Positions 26,844-35,408 of a stretch of DNA of 64,000 nucleotides are shown piece after piece. The DNA comes from Pseudomonas sp. BBP2017. Its GTDB lineage: Bacteria > Pseudomonadota > Gammaproteobacteria > Pseudomonadales > Pseudomonadaceae. How positions within the stretch are numbered: the first letter of the stretch is position 1; each line of letters begins with the position of its first letter. The notes below the pieces were generated by a model. That model ran no database searches, was not told the origin of the DNA, and saw only the letters and a list, made by a program, of their open reading frames with translations. The stretch spans positions 33,958 through 97,957 of the forward strand of contig NZ_PVZN01000020.1 of NCBI RefSeq assembly GCF_003024385.1. The letters run 5' to 3'. A program made the position numbers and the translations under genes.

Positions 26844-27602
26844 GTGCGCTTCGCCGTACTTGGAAGTGGAAGCCAGGGAAATGGCACGCTGATCGCCAGT
26901 GACAACACCCTTGTCCTGGTTGACTGCGGCTTCTCCCTGCGTGAGACCGAGCGGCGCCTGGCGCTGCTCGGCGTTTCTGCCCTGCAGTTGAGTGCCGTGC
27001 TGGTAACCCACGAACATGCCGACCACGTGCATGGGGTCGGTTTGCTGGCGCGGCGCTACAATGTACCGGTCTACCTCAGCCGCGGTACCTTGCGCGGCAT
27101 GCGCAAACCGGTCGAGGCGGCAGGCTTTCTGGCGGCAAACGAGACCCTGCAGATCGGCGCCTTGAGCATCCGCGCCGTGGGCGTGACCCACGACGCGCTG
27201 GAGCCGTTGCAGTATGTGTTTGACGACGGAAGCCGACGTTTCGGTGTGTTGACTGACCTTGGCTCCTACGACGCCGCCTTGCTGGAAAGTTATCAGGGCC
27301 TGGATGCCTTGCTGATCGAGGCCAACCACTGTCGCGACCTGCTGGGACGCGGGCCTTACCCGATGTTTCTCAAACAGCGGGTGAGTGGCGACTACGGACA
27401 TTTGAACAACCACCAGGCCGCGCGCCTGGTGTCGGAGCTGGACTGGCAGAACCTGCAACATCTGGTGCTGGCCCATCTCAGTAGCAAGAACAACCAGCCA
27501 CAGCTGGCCCGGCAATGTTTCGTCGACACCCTCGGGTGCGACCCGGACTGGCTGCAAGTGGCCAACCAGGATTGCGGGCTCGACTGGCGCGAAATCGCCT
27601 AG
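26844..27602 (+). CDS. MBL-fold metallohydrolase (YycJ/VicX-like)
   Basis: 252-residue metallo-beta-lactamase-fold protein. The metal-binding VTHEHADHVHG lies near residue 55, with later ligands in VGVTHDA and a C-terminal VLAHLSSKNN. The function is probably nuclease- or phosphodiesterase-like, but not defined. The GTG start follows the bamC stop with no gap, so it depends on translation of bamC. purC lies 29 bp downstream. Confidence 0.88.
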   Translation: MRFAVLGSGSQGNGTLIASDNTLVLVDCGFSLRETERRLALLGVSALQLSAVLVTHEHADHVHGVGLLARRYNVPVYLSRGTLRGMRKPVEAAGFLAANETLQIGALSIRAVGVTHDALEPLQYVFDDGSRRFGVLTDLGSYDAALLESYQGLDALLIEANHCRDLLGRGPYPMFLKQRVSGDYGHLNNHQAARLVSELDWQNLQHLVLAHLSSKNNQPQLARQCFVDTLGCDPDWLQVANQDCGLDWREIA

Positions 27603-27631
27603 CCCATCTTATTTAGCAAGCGGAGCCCATC

Positions 27632-28342
27632 ATGGAAAAACGTGAAGAACTCTACCGCGGCAAAGCCAAGTCGGTTTACAAAACCGACGACGCTGACCGC
27701 TTGATCCTGCTGTTTCGCAACGACACCTCGGCGTTCGACGGCAAACGTATCGAACAGCTCGACCGCAAGGGTATGGTGAACAACAAGTTCAACGCCTTCA
27801 TCATGCAGAAGCTTGAAGAAGCCGGCATTCCTACCCAGTTCGACAAACTGCTGGGCGACAACGAGTGCCTGGTCAAGAAGCTCGACATGATCCCGGTTGA
27901 ATGCGTCGTGCGTAACTACGCCGCCGGCAGCCTGGTCAAGCGTCTGGGCGTGGAAGAGGGCATCAAGCTTGAGCCTTCGACCTTCGAACTGTTCCTCAAG
28001 AACGACGAGAAGGGTGATCCGTTCATCAACGAATCCCACGTTGTCGCCTTCGGCTGGGGTACTGCCGAGCAACTGGTGAAGATGAAAGCCCTGTCGCTCA
28101 AGGTCAACGAAGTGCTGAGCAAGCTGTTCGACGATGCAGGCCTGCTGCTGGTCGACTTCAAGCTGGAATTCGGCGTATTCCACGGCGAGATCGTCCTGGG
28201 TGACGAGTTCAGCCCGGACGGCTGCCGCCTGTGGGACAAAGAAACCCGCAAGAAGATGGACAAGGACCGCTTCCGCCAGGGTCTGGGCGACGTCATTGAA
28301 GCCTACGAAGAAGTTGCCAAACGCCTGGGCGTGCCGCTGTAA
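27632..28342 (+). CDS. purC: Phosphoribosylaminoimidazole-succinocarboxamide synthase PurC
   Basis: SAICAR synthetase (236 aa) of purine synthesis. It begins EELYRGKAKSVYKTDD, with RNDTSAFDG, the signature VECVVRNYAAGSLVKR and LVDFKLEFG. Length is standard. It ends the dapA-bamC-MBL-purC gene group, 93 bp upstream of tRNA-Ser. Confidence 0.97.
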   Translation: MEKREELYRGKAKSVYKTDDADRLILLFRNDTSAFDGKRIEQLDRKGMVNNKFNAFIMQKLEEAGIPTQFDKLLGDNECLVKKLDMIPVECVVRNYAAGSLVKRLGVEEGIKLEPSTFELFLKNDEKGDPFINESHVVAFGWGTAEQLVKMKALSLKVNEVLSKLFDDAGLLLVDFKLEFGVFHGEIVLGDEFSPDGCRLWDKETRKKMDKDRFRQGLGDVIEAYEEVAKRLGVPL

Positions 28343-28397
28343 CCGGCAAGTTCACGCAAGCGCCTGATACCACGCGAATTTTTTTCGCAAACAGGCT

Positions 28398-28425
28398 TTG
28401 CCTTTGGGCAAACTGCTGGTATCAT
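28398..28425 (+). promoter_or_regulatory. Probable promoter of tRNA-Ser
   Basis: TTGCCT (28398-28403) and TATCAT (28420-28425) are separated by 16 bp and followed by GCGCGCC, a GC-rich discriminator, ten bases before the tRNA. Confidence 0.5.
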
Positions 28426-28435
28426 GCGCGCCACT

Positions 28436-28525
28436 GGAGAGATGCCGGAGTGGCCGAACGGGACGGATTCGAAATCCGTTGTACTGGCAACAGTACCTAG
28501 GGTTCAAATCCCTATCTCTCCGCCA
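28436..28525 (+). tRNA. tRNA-Ser (anticodon CGA)
   Basis: 90-nt class II tRNA with a long variable arm. Acceptor GGAGAGA/TCTCTCC, anticodon loop TTCGAAA (anticodon CGA), T-arm GGGTTCAAATCCC and encoded CCA. Its 3' end is the integration target of the following island, and the insertion has kept the tRNA intact. Confidence 0.96.
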
Positions 28526-28527
28526 TA
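28509..28527 (+). other. attL: tRNA-proximal copy of the 19-bp island repeat
   Basis: TCCCTATCTCTCCGCCATA, which is the 3' end of tRNA-Ser plus two bases. It is identical to 41004-41022. Confidence 0.9.
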
Positions 28528-28533
28528 CGTATA

Positions 28534-28569
28534 AAACCCTCGCAAGTCACTGATTTGCGGGGGTTTTTC
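28534..28569 (+). terminator. Island-borne terminator behind tRNA-Ser
   Basis: AAACCCTCGCAA (28534... 28545) pairs with TTGCGGGGGTTT (one U-G pair), followed by TT. It lies inside attL, so it came with the island and replaces the chromosomal one now beyond attR. Confidence 0.8.
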
Positions 28570-28807
28570 GTTTTTGGGTTCTGATCATTGTACGTAGAGA
28601 TAGTACGTAAAACTTTTGCCGTCTTTAGGAAATTTCAGTCAAACCCTCGGCTGTCGATTGCTAATTTAGGCCAGTAACGTAATAGCCTAGGGATTTCTAG
28701 GTTCTAAGCCCATTGCATCGGCCCGCTTACAACCTCAAGCGGGCGATCAGTGTCTTGGGGGCCAAGCAAATGATGCGACTGGTGGGCTGAAGAGCCTTTT
28801 TCAGCAC

Positions 28808-28840
28808 AAAAACAAACGCCCCGAACAAGTTGGGGCGTTT
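28808..28840 (-). terminator. Terminator of the leftward helical-protein gene pair
   Basis: 9-bp stem AAACGCCCC/GGGGCGTTT with a 9-base loop. On the minus strand it is followed by TGTTTTTGT. It lies 52 bp past the stop at 28892. The remaining 28570-28807 shows nothing I can assign. Confidence 0.75.
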
Positions 28841-28891
28841 GGTCTTGGGCCTGTCAGTGTGTTTTCACACAGTCTGAATCGGCTCCTTTTT

Positions 28892-29653
28892 TCATGCGTG
28901 CTTCTGGTGTATCAAATCTTCAAGGGCGTTCTTTTGGTTATTCAGGGCTTGGAGCTCCTGAGTAGCTGCCTCTAACGCTACGGGGTGAGTCATGGAAAGG
29001 ACGATTGCCATTGCCAGACCCATTTCCACACAAGCGAGCAAGCCCCACTCATAGCCGTGGTTTCCGACCGCATACAGACCCACATTTTCAAACTGGGTGA
29101 ATCCCTCTGCATCGTCGATGATTCTGGTGTGAAGGGTGACTGTCTTGGCGTTGGGATGTGCGCCAAAGTCGATGGCGCTTTCGTACAGCGTGTACATCCA
29201 GTCGCCTAGTCCCTGTCCACGGGCATTTACGATTTTTTGGGCTGCCTTGATGGGAGACTGAAAGGCATTTTTGCAGGCTTTCAGAGCTTCTGGTGAGTTG
29301 TTCCGGCTTATCCAGATTTCAGTCAGAGACTGAGTTTCGTCCTCTGCCATCAGAAGGGCATAACAACCGGTTTCCAGTGCTGTTCTGAGGATTGGATGAA
29401 CACCAGCAGCGTGACCAGTCAAACCCACGCGGAATGCAGTCATCAGCAGGAAGCGAGCGTTGATGAGCATGGAGTGTATAACCAGCTCGTCAGGTGCTAC
29501 GGCGGGTCCGCTGACGTGTTTTCTCATGTAGGAGTCAAGGCTATCCATCATCGTCAGGAAGGGCGAGCCTGCAGCCAGGATTTCATCCAGATTCTCGGTC
29601 CCGGCGTTCAGGTAAGCGCGGAACGAATCATCACCATTGCTACTGAACATCAT
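28892..29653 (-). CDS. Hypothetical helical protein (DUF5677-like)
   Basis: 253-residue, mostly alpha-helical soluble protein. The stretch MTAFRVGLTGHAAGVHPILR followed by TALETGCYALLM resembles DUF5677-type proteins, in which an Arg/Glu-rich helix packs in a HEPN-like bundle. RVGLTGH fits an R-x5-H pattern, though this alone is weak evidence. GAGGT precedes the ATG. It overlaps the end of the next gene upstream by 14 bases, so the two are translationally linked. Function unknown. Confidence 0.65.
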   Translation of the reverse strand: MMFSSNGDDSFRAYLNAGTENLDEILAAGSPFLTMMDSLDSYMRKHVSGPAVAPDELVIHSMLINARFLLMTAFRVGLTGHAAGVHPILRTALETGCYALLMAEDETQSLTEIWISRNNSPEALKACKNAFQSPIKAAQKIVNARGQGLGDWMYTLYESAIDFGAHPNAKTVTLHTRIIDDAEGFTQFENVGLYAVGNHGYEWGLLACVEMGLAMAIVLSMTHPVALEAATQELQALNNQKNALEDLIHQKHA

Positions 29654-30164
29654 TGACCTCGCTACGTTTGTTTTTCAGCTCAGCCTTGTACTGAGCCGCC
29701 TCTTCCTCGATACGCTCCATCGTCCAGCCAGCTTGCAGCCAGATAGGTTCAAGGAGAGCCGTTAAGCGTTTGTCAGTCGCTGAAAACAGCTCAATGTCTT
29801 CGTTCAAGGCAGTGACAATTTCGTCGAAACCTCCCGCGTACAGTACGTCCATACTCTCGCGAAAGAACGTGTGTGCAAGGTGGTTTCTACGCTTGTTCGA
29901 CCGATGAATCAGGGATTCCAGATCGGTTGGCACGGTCGTGATCTTCTTGAGTGAGTGGACCAACGCACCGAAGGTTTTAGAGAAACTTCCGTCGAAAAAA
30001 TCTTCGTATTCCTCGTCCGTCCAATCTCCTTTTCGAGGCAAGAAATCGAGAAAGAACAGGGCGTTTACTATCCCATGCTCCAGAACCTGCGCCATATGCA
30101 TTGCGGCGCCGTAGTACGCGCATACCTCTTTGAATTGGAGTGACTGAGGGTCAAGTTCTTCCAT
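29640..30164 (-). CDS. Hypothetical protein with HEPN-type R-x4-H motif
   Basis: 174-residue helical protein starting MEELDPQSLQFKEVC. RRNHLAHTFF near residues 92-101 gives R93-N94-x3-H98, the R(N)x4-6H arrangement of HEPN ribonucleases. ATG 30164, with AGGA upstream, is chosen over an in-frame start at 30212. It is co-transcribed with the following gene and divergent from the gene at 30310. A toxin or defence role is inference. Confidence 0.65.
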   Translation of the reverse strand: MEELDPQSLQFKEVCAYYGAAMHMAQVLEHGIVNALFFLDFLPRKGDWTDEEYEDFFDGSFSKTFGALVHSLKKITTVPTDLESLIHRSNKRRNHLAHTFFRESMDVLYAGGFDEIVTALNEDIELFSATDKRLTALLEPIWLQAGWTMERIEEEAAQYKAELKNKRSEVNDVQ

Positions 30165-30309
30165 CGAAAATCCTATGCCTACTGGTCGTTCGTTAGGTAT
30201 ATCAAGAATCATAACCAGCGAACCTGCTTGGCTCCAGCGACAGTACTACGGCTTGTTTGGTATTCGGGGCTTCCCTATGATCGGATCAAGCCAAAGGGGG
30301 AGGGCGTTC

Positions 30310-31098
30310 ATGATTGATGATGACTACGAGCATGACCGGGACTATGTGCCTGCATACCTTCCTCCGGATCAAATTCCCCAATACGCGCTGGGCGAGGCTC
30401 TGAAATCGCTGACGCTATTCAGCACCGACATGAATCTTGTCAGTCAGTCGATGAACCTGACCATCGTTGACGAATTCGTGATGCATCTGGAGTACGACTA
30501 CCTCCGCGCTAAATTCAACGAAACCCCTAATCCCTACAATTCGATCTTCCTTGCTGCTCAGTCGCAGATGTGGATTTTCAGCGCCTATGAGGTTATGCGA
30601 ACGTGGACTCAGAAGGCCAAGGGGTACGTCCACACAGCCAAAAACGCGGGGCTTCACCAAAAGCTTGAAAACCTGCGCCGGGACCGGGGGTACGTGAACT
30701 ACACAGCTCTTCAAAGAGCTGACGAGGTCCAGTCTCTGATTGATGCCCCATCGCTTGTGAAGGCGCTAGAGGACGATCTGGCTCGCATCAGTTTCCTCTT
30801 CACAAGGCTGGAAACACTGCGTGTGGCTCTGGCTAAGCATGAGGTCAGGAAACGTCCTAATGCGATGATGGTAGGTAGCACCGTAGGATTTATGAATCGT
30901 GAATGCGGCTCGCTTGAGTACCAGATGAACAGCGGCATGATTATTCAAGGCAATATTTCTCGTAGGGACATTGCTGATGGAATCCGGGCGATTCCTGAAT
31001 TCACGGTCCCCACGCCAGAGGAAGTGAAGAGCTATGAACAGTTCATGCGGGGGCTGTCTGATGATGAGGCAATAGAGCTTTTCAAAGGCTTTGAGTGA
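30310..31098 (+). CDS. Hypothetical protein
   Basis: 262-residue protein beginning MIDDDYEHDRDYVPAYLPPD. No domain is recognised. It is soluble and largely helical, with an Asp/Tyr-rich N-terminus and a pattern (IFSAYEVMRTWTQKAK) resembling helical bundles in neighbouring genes. GGGAGGG lies upstream of ATG 30310, supporting it over a start at 30175 that would overlap the divergent gene. It is the only rightward gene among the small helical proteins, which face it on both sides. Confidence 0.6.
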   Translation: MIDDDYEHDRDYVPAYLPPDQIPQYALGEALKSLTLFSTDMNLVSQSMNLTIVDEFVMHLEYDYLRAKFNETPNPYNSIFLAAQSQMWIFSAYEVMRTWTQKAKGYVHTAKNAGLHQKLENLRRDRGYVNYTALQRADEVQSLIDAPSLVKALEDDLARISFLFTRLETLRVALAKHEVRKRPNAMMVGSTVGFMNRECGSLEYQMNSGMIIQGNISRRDIADGIRAIPEFTVPTPEEVKSYEQFMRGLSDDEAIELFKGFE

Positions 31099-31188
31099 GC
31101 TTGAGATAAGGGGAATGGCGAACGTTAGGCGTGCGTCTGATATAGATTCTGGCCAATTCGTTTGCGTTTGACGTAGATTGGACGGACG

Positions 31189-31794
31189 TTAGAAGTGATG
31201 GTCGAAGAGGGCGCTGTAACTCCTGTACAGGGCGTCGAAGCGTTCCCAGTCCGTTGTGCCAGTGCGTGAGTAGGTCTTGATCAGCGTTCCTTTAACTGCT
31301 GTCTTGCCCTTGAACAGGACGCTATTCGACATTTCATAATACTCAGCAAGGTCATCATCCGTGGCGTTCTTCGGCACTGGATACCGTCCAGCCCACACAA
31401 CGCTGTGCTGATAGAAATTCAGGATCTTTTTCTGGGCCGGATTGCGCTTCACGCCAAGCAGGTGCGCCAGATTGTTTAGGTCATGGTGTTCCGGTGGCTT
31501 TTTCCTGAGACTGACCAGCGCCGCTTTCATTACGACCTCCAGCGATAGCCCACACAGCATGTGGTAGACAGGGAAGCACGCATGCATCATGTCGAAGCCT
31601 TCCCGCAATCCAAGCTCCTTTGCCGAGTCCTTTCCTCGATCATCCGACATTGAGAGCCACACTGCCCCGGCAGAAGCGTGCAGATCGTTTGCCCGGTGAA
31701 GCCATAGATTTTCATGGCTACGGTCCTCCACGAGGGTCATGCGTGAACCTGGTGTGTTGTACTGCTCGAATTCGTTGTCGTCATCATCAGTCAT
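31189..31794 (-). CDS. HEPN-domain-like protein
   Basis: 201-residue protein with an acidic N-terminus and the three marks of a large group of HEPN-like proteins: a helix GLSLEVVMKAALV (about residues 82-94), HHDLNNLAHLLG (about 103-114), and WAGRYPVP (about 133-140). Such proteins occur in defence and toxin contexts or beside nucleotidyltransferases; no MNT partner is adjacent. The catalytic R-x4-6-H is not obvious. Function is unproven. Confidence 0.65.
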   Translation of the reverse strand: MTDDDDNEFEQYNTPGSRMTLVEDRSHENLWLHRANDLHASAGAVWLSMSDDRGKDSAKELGLREGFDMMHACFPVYHMLCGLSLEVVMKAALVSLRKKPPEHHDLNNLAHLLGVKRNPAQKKILNFYQHSVVWAGRYPVPKNATDDDLAEYYEMSNSVLFKGKTAVKGTLIKTYSRTGTTDWERFDALYRSYSALFDHHF

Positions 31795-31876
31795 TGGTAA
31801 AGCATTTCCGTACGTTCCGCTCGCCTTTTAGGTTGATCAGTCCATTGCTCGCTTTCATGACTCCATATGTCGTCAA

Positions 31877-32620
31877 TCAGTCCGTGCGTGGTGCTTTCGC
31901 TTCCCAGGTGCTTAATAGGTAAAGGGCAAGCGAGCCTGCCAGATTGACCGCCAGTTCAGCATGGCGTGGGGCTGGTTTCACGCCAGCTTTCCCGGTTCCG
32001 TGGGAATCGCTCAAGCGGTTCCTTAAAGCGCCCAATCCTTCTACTACGGACGTGCAGCCGCCAAGGATCTGCTTGAAGACCTTCTCTGTGTGTTGAGAAG
32101 GGGCGAGGTTCAGCAATTCTGCGGTTTGACGATACAGCTTGTTTAGATCCGGAGTTTCGTCGTACTCGATCCTAGCTTCTTCCAATATGTGCTTGCAGAC
32201 CGATTCGAGAAGGGTACGCGCCATTGTGATAGCACCTTCAGGATCTGCGGTGCGTCGCTCCAGCGATTTTGTCCAAGCGACCCTCACATGCTCGGAGTCG
32301 AAACGCTCGATTGCTCCAGTTACCACATGATCCGCTGGTGATGAACCACCTTTTTCAACGTATTCCAAGAGCGGACGAAACTCGTCCCATAGGTAGGTTC
32401 GGCGCTCGGCATAGGTGCCGTACTTGTTCTTGATAAACTGCCAAAACTGACTGAGGCTGCGGCAGGTGTTCACGCACCGTGGAACCATCGTGGCAAGGGT
32501 AGGATCGTCGAGAACGGCGCGCCTGAGCATCAGATATGCCGTGTCGTCCTCATTACCGCCAGTAGCCTGTGAAACAAGTATGTGCTGGAGAGCTTCTGCT
32601 TCTTCTGAGAGTGGATGCAT
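31877..32620 (-). CDS. Abortive infection (Abi_C) family protein
   Basis: 247-residue protein. The C-terminal half (about 125-240) fits the abortive-infection C-terminal family: AITMARTLLESVCKHIL, then LNLAPSQHTEKVFKQILGG, then GLGALRNRLSDSHGTGK, with R200-N201 and H207 forming the HEPN R-x6-H RNase signature. The N-terminal half is a separate helical domain with no assignment. ATG 32620 follows AAGGG by seven bases. By family it should be a phage-triggered RNA nuclease; the trigger is unknown. Confidence 0.8.
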   Translation of the reverse strand: MHPLSEEAEALQHILVSQATGGNEDDTAYLMLRRAVLDDPTLATMVPRCVNTCRSLSQFWQFIKNKYGTYAERRTYLWDEFRPLLEYVEKGGSSPADHVVTGAIERFDSEHVRVAWTKSLERRTADPEGAITMARTLLESVCKHILEEARIEYDETPDLNKLYRQTAELLNLAPSQHTEKVFKQILGGCTSVVEGLGALRNRLSDSHGTGKAGVKPAPRHAELAVNLAGSLALYLLSTWEAKAPRTD

Positions 32621-33572
32621 AGGCGTGCCCTTAACCAATGGGGTATGTCATTCGGTCATCTTAAGGCTTGAACCCTGCGGTTCCAACCATGTCGCGCCCG
32701 TTTGAGGCTGATTGGCGGTGTATACTGAGCCAGGACTGAAAAATTTTTTATAAATACGTCGTTCTAGATGCGATGACAGCAGCTGTCTGTGTATTCGGTC
32801 AGTTTTAGGGGGTATTTCTGGTGGGGAATTTTCACGGATTTAAGTTCTAGTTTCGGACCTGTATGAGTCGATGTTGGTTTTCCTTCTGTAAGCCTCTATT
32901 CTTTTGATACAAAGGTCTTTTCTTCATGAGTGTACCATCCCGCGCTGTTTTCTGAATGTCGCTCACAGGCCGCGATATAGGCCTTGGCACGATGTGAAAA
33001 ATATTATGGAAAACTGTCAGTTTTTGAGTTTTGGTAGCATAAATAGATGTGTACCTAAATAAAGCTTCTTTGAATGTTTAGTTTGGCCTGGTTTCAGGTA
33101 TACAATGGATACAGGTCGAAACCATAATCGACCAAAAATTCGAACAGTATCATTTCCTAAAAAGCGGCTTTGAACGCTGGGTGTAGGTGGCTGTGCGATA
33201 ATGTTGCTGAAACAAGGTCGTCCGGGAAGTCGGAAATCGGATGGTCTGCAACCGCTATCGCCAAATTAGAACAATGAATTATGGACACTGACAGGATGAC
33301 GGCTCTGGGAAAAAGATACAACCGTCGATTTGACTAAAATTCGCCATACTGGACTTAGTTGAATTCCGTAGCTGCCGCGAGGCGGAAAACAGACTGTAAT
33401 CGTGCATAGGGTTACCCGCGCGAGCTAACTACCATCAAGGTATATGCTGTCGAAGTATGGGCCGTGCCGGGGACGCCTTCAGGTTCTCGATGGACTTTCT
33501 CTTGATAGGGAAAATCCGTCCGTAACTTCCTTCAGGTTTTCTTTCAAAAGCTTTCAAGTAAACAAAGAGAAT

Positions 33573-33600
33573 ATCGCCGAAGGCGATGCCCGAAGGGCAT
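33573..33600. repeat. Two overlapping tandem hairpins with GAA loops
   Basis: ATCGCC-GAA-GGCGAT (33573-33587) overlaps by two bases with ATGCCC-GAA-GGGCAT (33586-33600). Both are 6-bp perfect stems with the same triloop. They lie in the gene-free stretch and may end a structured transcript. Confidence 0.7.
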
Positions 33601-34047
33601 TCTAGACTTTTGGATTTGATAGGTGTGATAGTTGGTCTTTGTGGGAGGGGAATGATTCCATATAGGGTTGTCTAGTTTAAGAAAGCTTCTATTCTTTGTG
33701 TGATTCGCTGATCAACTATGACAATATATAAGCTCGACAAGTCTTCAGGTTTTGTGGCCGATCAACGAGTTCCCATCAAGATTTTAATAGTTTCAGGTGG
33801 GTCTGACTCTTTTAGTTTGACCTCTGGGCTTGCAATTCCCTGTATCGTTAATGCATTACAACAAAACTTACTTGCCTGTGCAGGTTGCATGTTTCGGTAC
33901 CATCTCAAATCATTGTGTAGCATGGAATTGAATAGATCCGCACATCATGAGTGTCGACGAGACGCTACTGGGGGATGGCGTGACTTTGCGCGCCCCCTGC
34001 AAGTCTTTTATGTCTAAATGCCATAGAGAGTCTGTCAGAGCACTTTA

Positions 34048-34091
34048 GGTACCATCACGGTACTGGTAGCATGTACCTGGTACCAAGTACC
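34048..34091. repeat. Cluster of five GTACC/GGTAC motifs
   Basis: GGTACC at 34048 and 34079, GGTAC at 34059, and GTACC at 34073 and 34087 occur within 44 bp, as overlapping direct and inverted repeats. A protein-binding array is one explanation. It lies 148 bp downstream of the 34239 gene's stop. Confidence 0.5.
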
Positions 34092-34238
34092 ATCTAGATT
34101 TATGTGCGTGACAGTTCCACATGTCTGCAATGTATTTGGGTTGATTGTTGAGTTAAATTCAGTCATTCGGCAGGCACATCTGATCAGTGTGCAAATAAAC
34201 ATCTGGGTCGATTTTGGGTTTCTACGAATAGCTTCCGG

Positions 34239-35150
34239 TCATCGTAATGACTTGAATAGTTCATATGCTGTTAGCGGAAGTCTGTCAATCTGGCCCGATT
34301 CTAAAATCCTAATTGATGTGCGTGCCTCAGTTCCATCAATTTGACCGTAAAATATATAATAATGCCCACGTTCAAAAGTTTTCCAGTTTCGCTTCTCAAA
34401 TATACGAGGGTCGCAGTGTCCGCTAAGTGTATGGTCTGGGGATGGGAAGTTGAAGAAAACTCGATGTGTTCCTTTTACAATGGTTGTGGGCTGTCCGAAA
34501 AGTAGAACGCTTTTTCCAATGTATCGAGTGATATTCTTTTGAATTTTTTCAATGGGCACGATTAAATCGCCGAGGCGTATTGCGTCCTGTCCATCAAATT
34601 GCACGAAAACATTGAGTGTCTTTTGAGCTAGATACACTAACCTTTTTACTGTTCGAAACTCGCCTGAATTAAGTAAGCTTCCATTCTCATCGAAGATTAA
34701 TTCGAAACCCCGCCCTTTGCCTGATGATCCTCCTTGAACCACACGCTTGTTTTTTTGAGATTGCTTTTGGTCTACTTCATCTTCTTCGGGCTCGTCATCT
34801 TCCAAGCTTTTCCAACCAGCGAAGGTTACAAGGTTGATCGCTTTTTTCCCTTTCCCGCTTCCTTCTGAAGATCCACCTTTGCCAGGTTTTCTATGTATGC
34901 AAGCGACGTCGTCAAATCCACGAATGTGAAAATAGAACGCATCGACATTATCTTTTCGTTTCGCTTGCTTTCTTGGCATTCGACTGCACAAAACACCGCA
35001 GTCCGGACAGTATACAAGCCCGTGATGTTCCTCATCGACGTAAAGTTCTGGAGGTAGTTTTTGGGCATCTTCCAGTAGCTCAGGGGCCACTCTGGTCGGT
35101 GGCTCTTCTTGCGGATAGAAGGCGACATTTGGAATGGAAATTTGTGACAT
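34239..35150 (-). CDS. Hypothetical protein with CxxC zinc-site-like motif
   Basis: 303-residue protein of unknown family. An N-terminal region has YCPDCGVLC (about residues 47-55) and then FYFHIRGFDDVACIHRK (about 72-88), which together could form a C/H zinc site. A Gly/Ser/Lys and acidic low-complexity linker (about 89-150) follows, then a C-terminal domain with FELIFDENGSLL and HRVFFNFPSPDHTLSGH. The codons are AT-rich compared with core genes. It is divergent from the serine recombinase. Confidence 0.6.
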   Translation of the reverse strand: MSQISIPNVAFYPQEEPPTRVAPELLEDAQKLPPELYVDEEHHGLVYCPDCGVLCSRMPRKQAKRKDNVDAFYFHIRGFDDVACIHRKPGKGGSSEGSGKGKKAINLVTFAGWKSLEDDEPEEDEVDQKQSQKNKRVVQGGSSGKGRGFELIFDENGSLLNSGEFRTVKRLVYLAQKTLNVFVQFDGQDAIRLGDLIVPIEKIQKNITRYIGKSVLLFGQPTTIVKGTHRVFFNFPSPDHTLSGHCDPRIFEKRNWKTFERGHYYIFYGQIDGTEARTSIRILESGQIDRLPLTAYELFKSLR

Positions 35151-35327
35151 ACGTTCCTTGTACAGTCGGTGATTTGATTGATGATCGTATACCCATTTTT
35201 GGTTCTGTGGTAGCCAATAGCCATTCTTCGTGTTCCGTTCTTTAGTCGTAAGGTCTCTCCGTGATGAGTTTTTACCAACGGATCAACAAACGACTGTTAA
35301 ACGATACCCGTGAATCAGCCTTATTAA

Positions 35328-35366
35328 GGTATCAAAAAAATAGGCTTGACCGAAGATTGTGATACC
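35328..35366. promoter_or_regulatory. Inverted repeat upstream of the serine recombinase
   Basis: GGTATCA (35328-35334) and TGATACC (35360-35366) are perfect inverted arms 25 bp apart. A further ACGATACCC lies at about 35301-35309. They sit 43-81 bp before the recombinase start and could be its res/operator site or contain the divergent promoters. Confidence 0.45.
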
Positions 35367-35408
35367 ATTACAGTGATCCTACGTTAAATGATCCCTTGGG
35401 TGATGCTG

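Larger units (their letters stand above)
32640..34238. other. 1.6-kb stretch without a convincing gene, rich in hairpins and short repeats
   Basis: Open frames here (for example 33718-34017) lack ribosome sites and protein-like composition. Visible structures are an inverted repeat TGGTTTC/GAAACCA at 33089-33124, three copies of a CCTTCAGGTTYTC-like 13-mer (33476-33488, 33529-33541, 33742-33754), tandem GAA-loop hairpins at 33573-33600 and a GTACC cluster at 34048-34091. The stretch 33180-33520 has mixed composition with many short GC stems. A long non-coding RNA or a regulatory/origin region is possible; I recognise no known RNA family. Confidence 0.5.

Noticed and set aside
33718..34017. 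99-codon open frame in the gene-free island stretch
   Set aside because: No ribosome-binding site, irregular composition and many Cys/Arg-rich shifts. It also contains one copy of the TCTTCAGGTT repeat, so it is better explained as chance.
32640..34238. CRISPR array or retron in the structured stretch
   Set aside because: There are no regularly spaced identical repeats of CRISPR length, and no cas gene or reverse transcriptase in the island.
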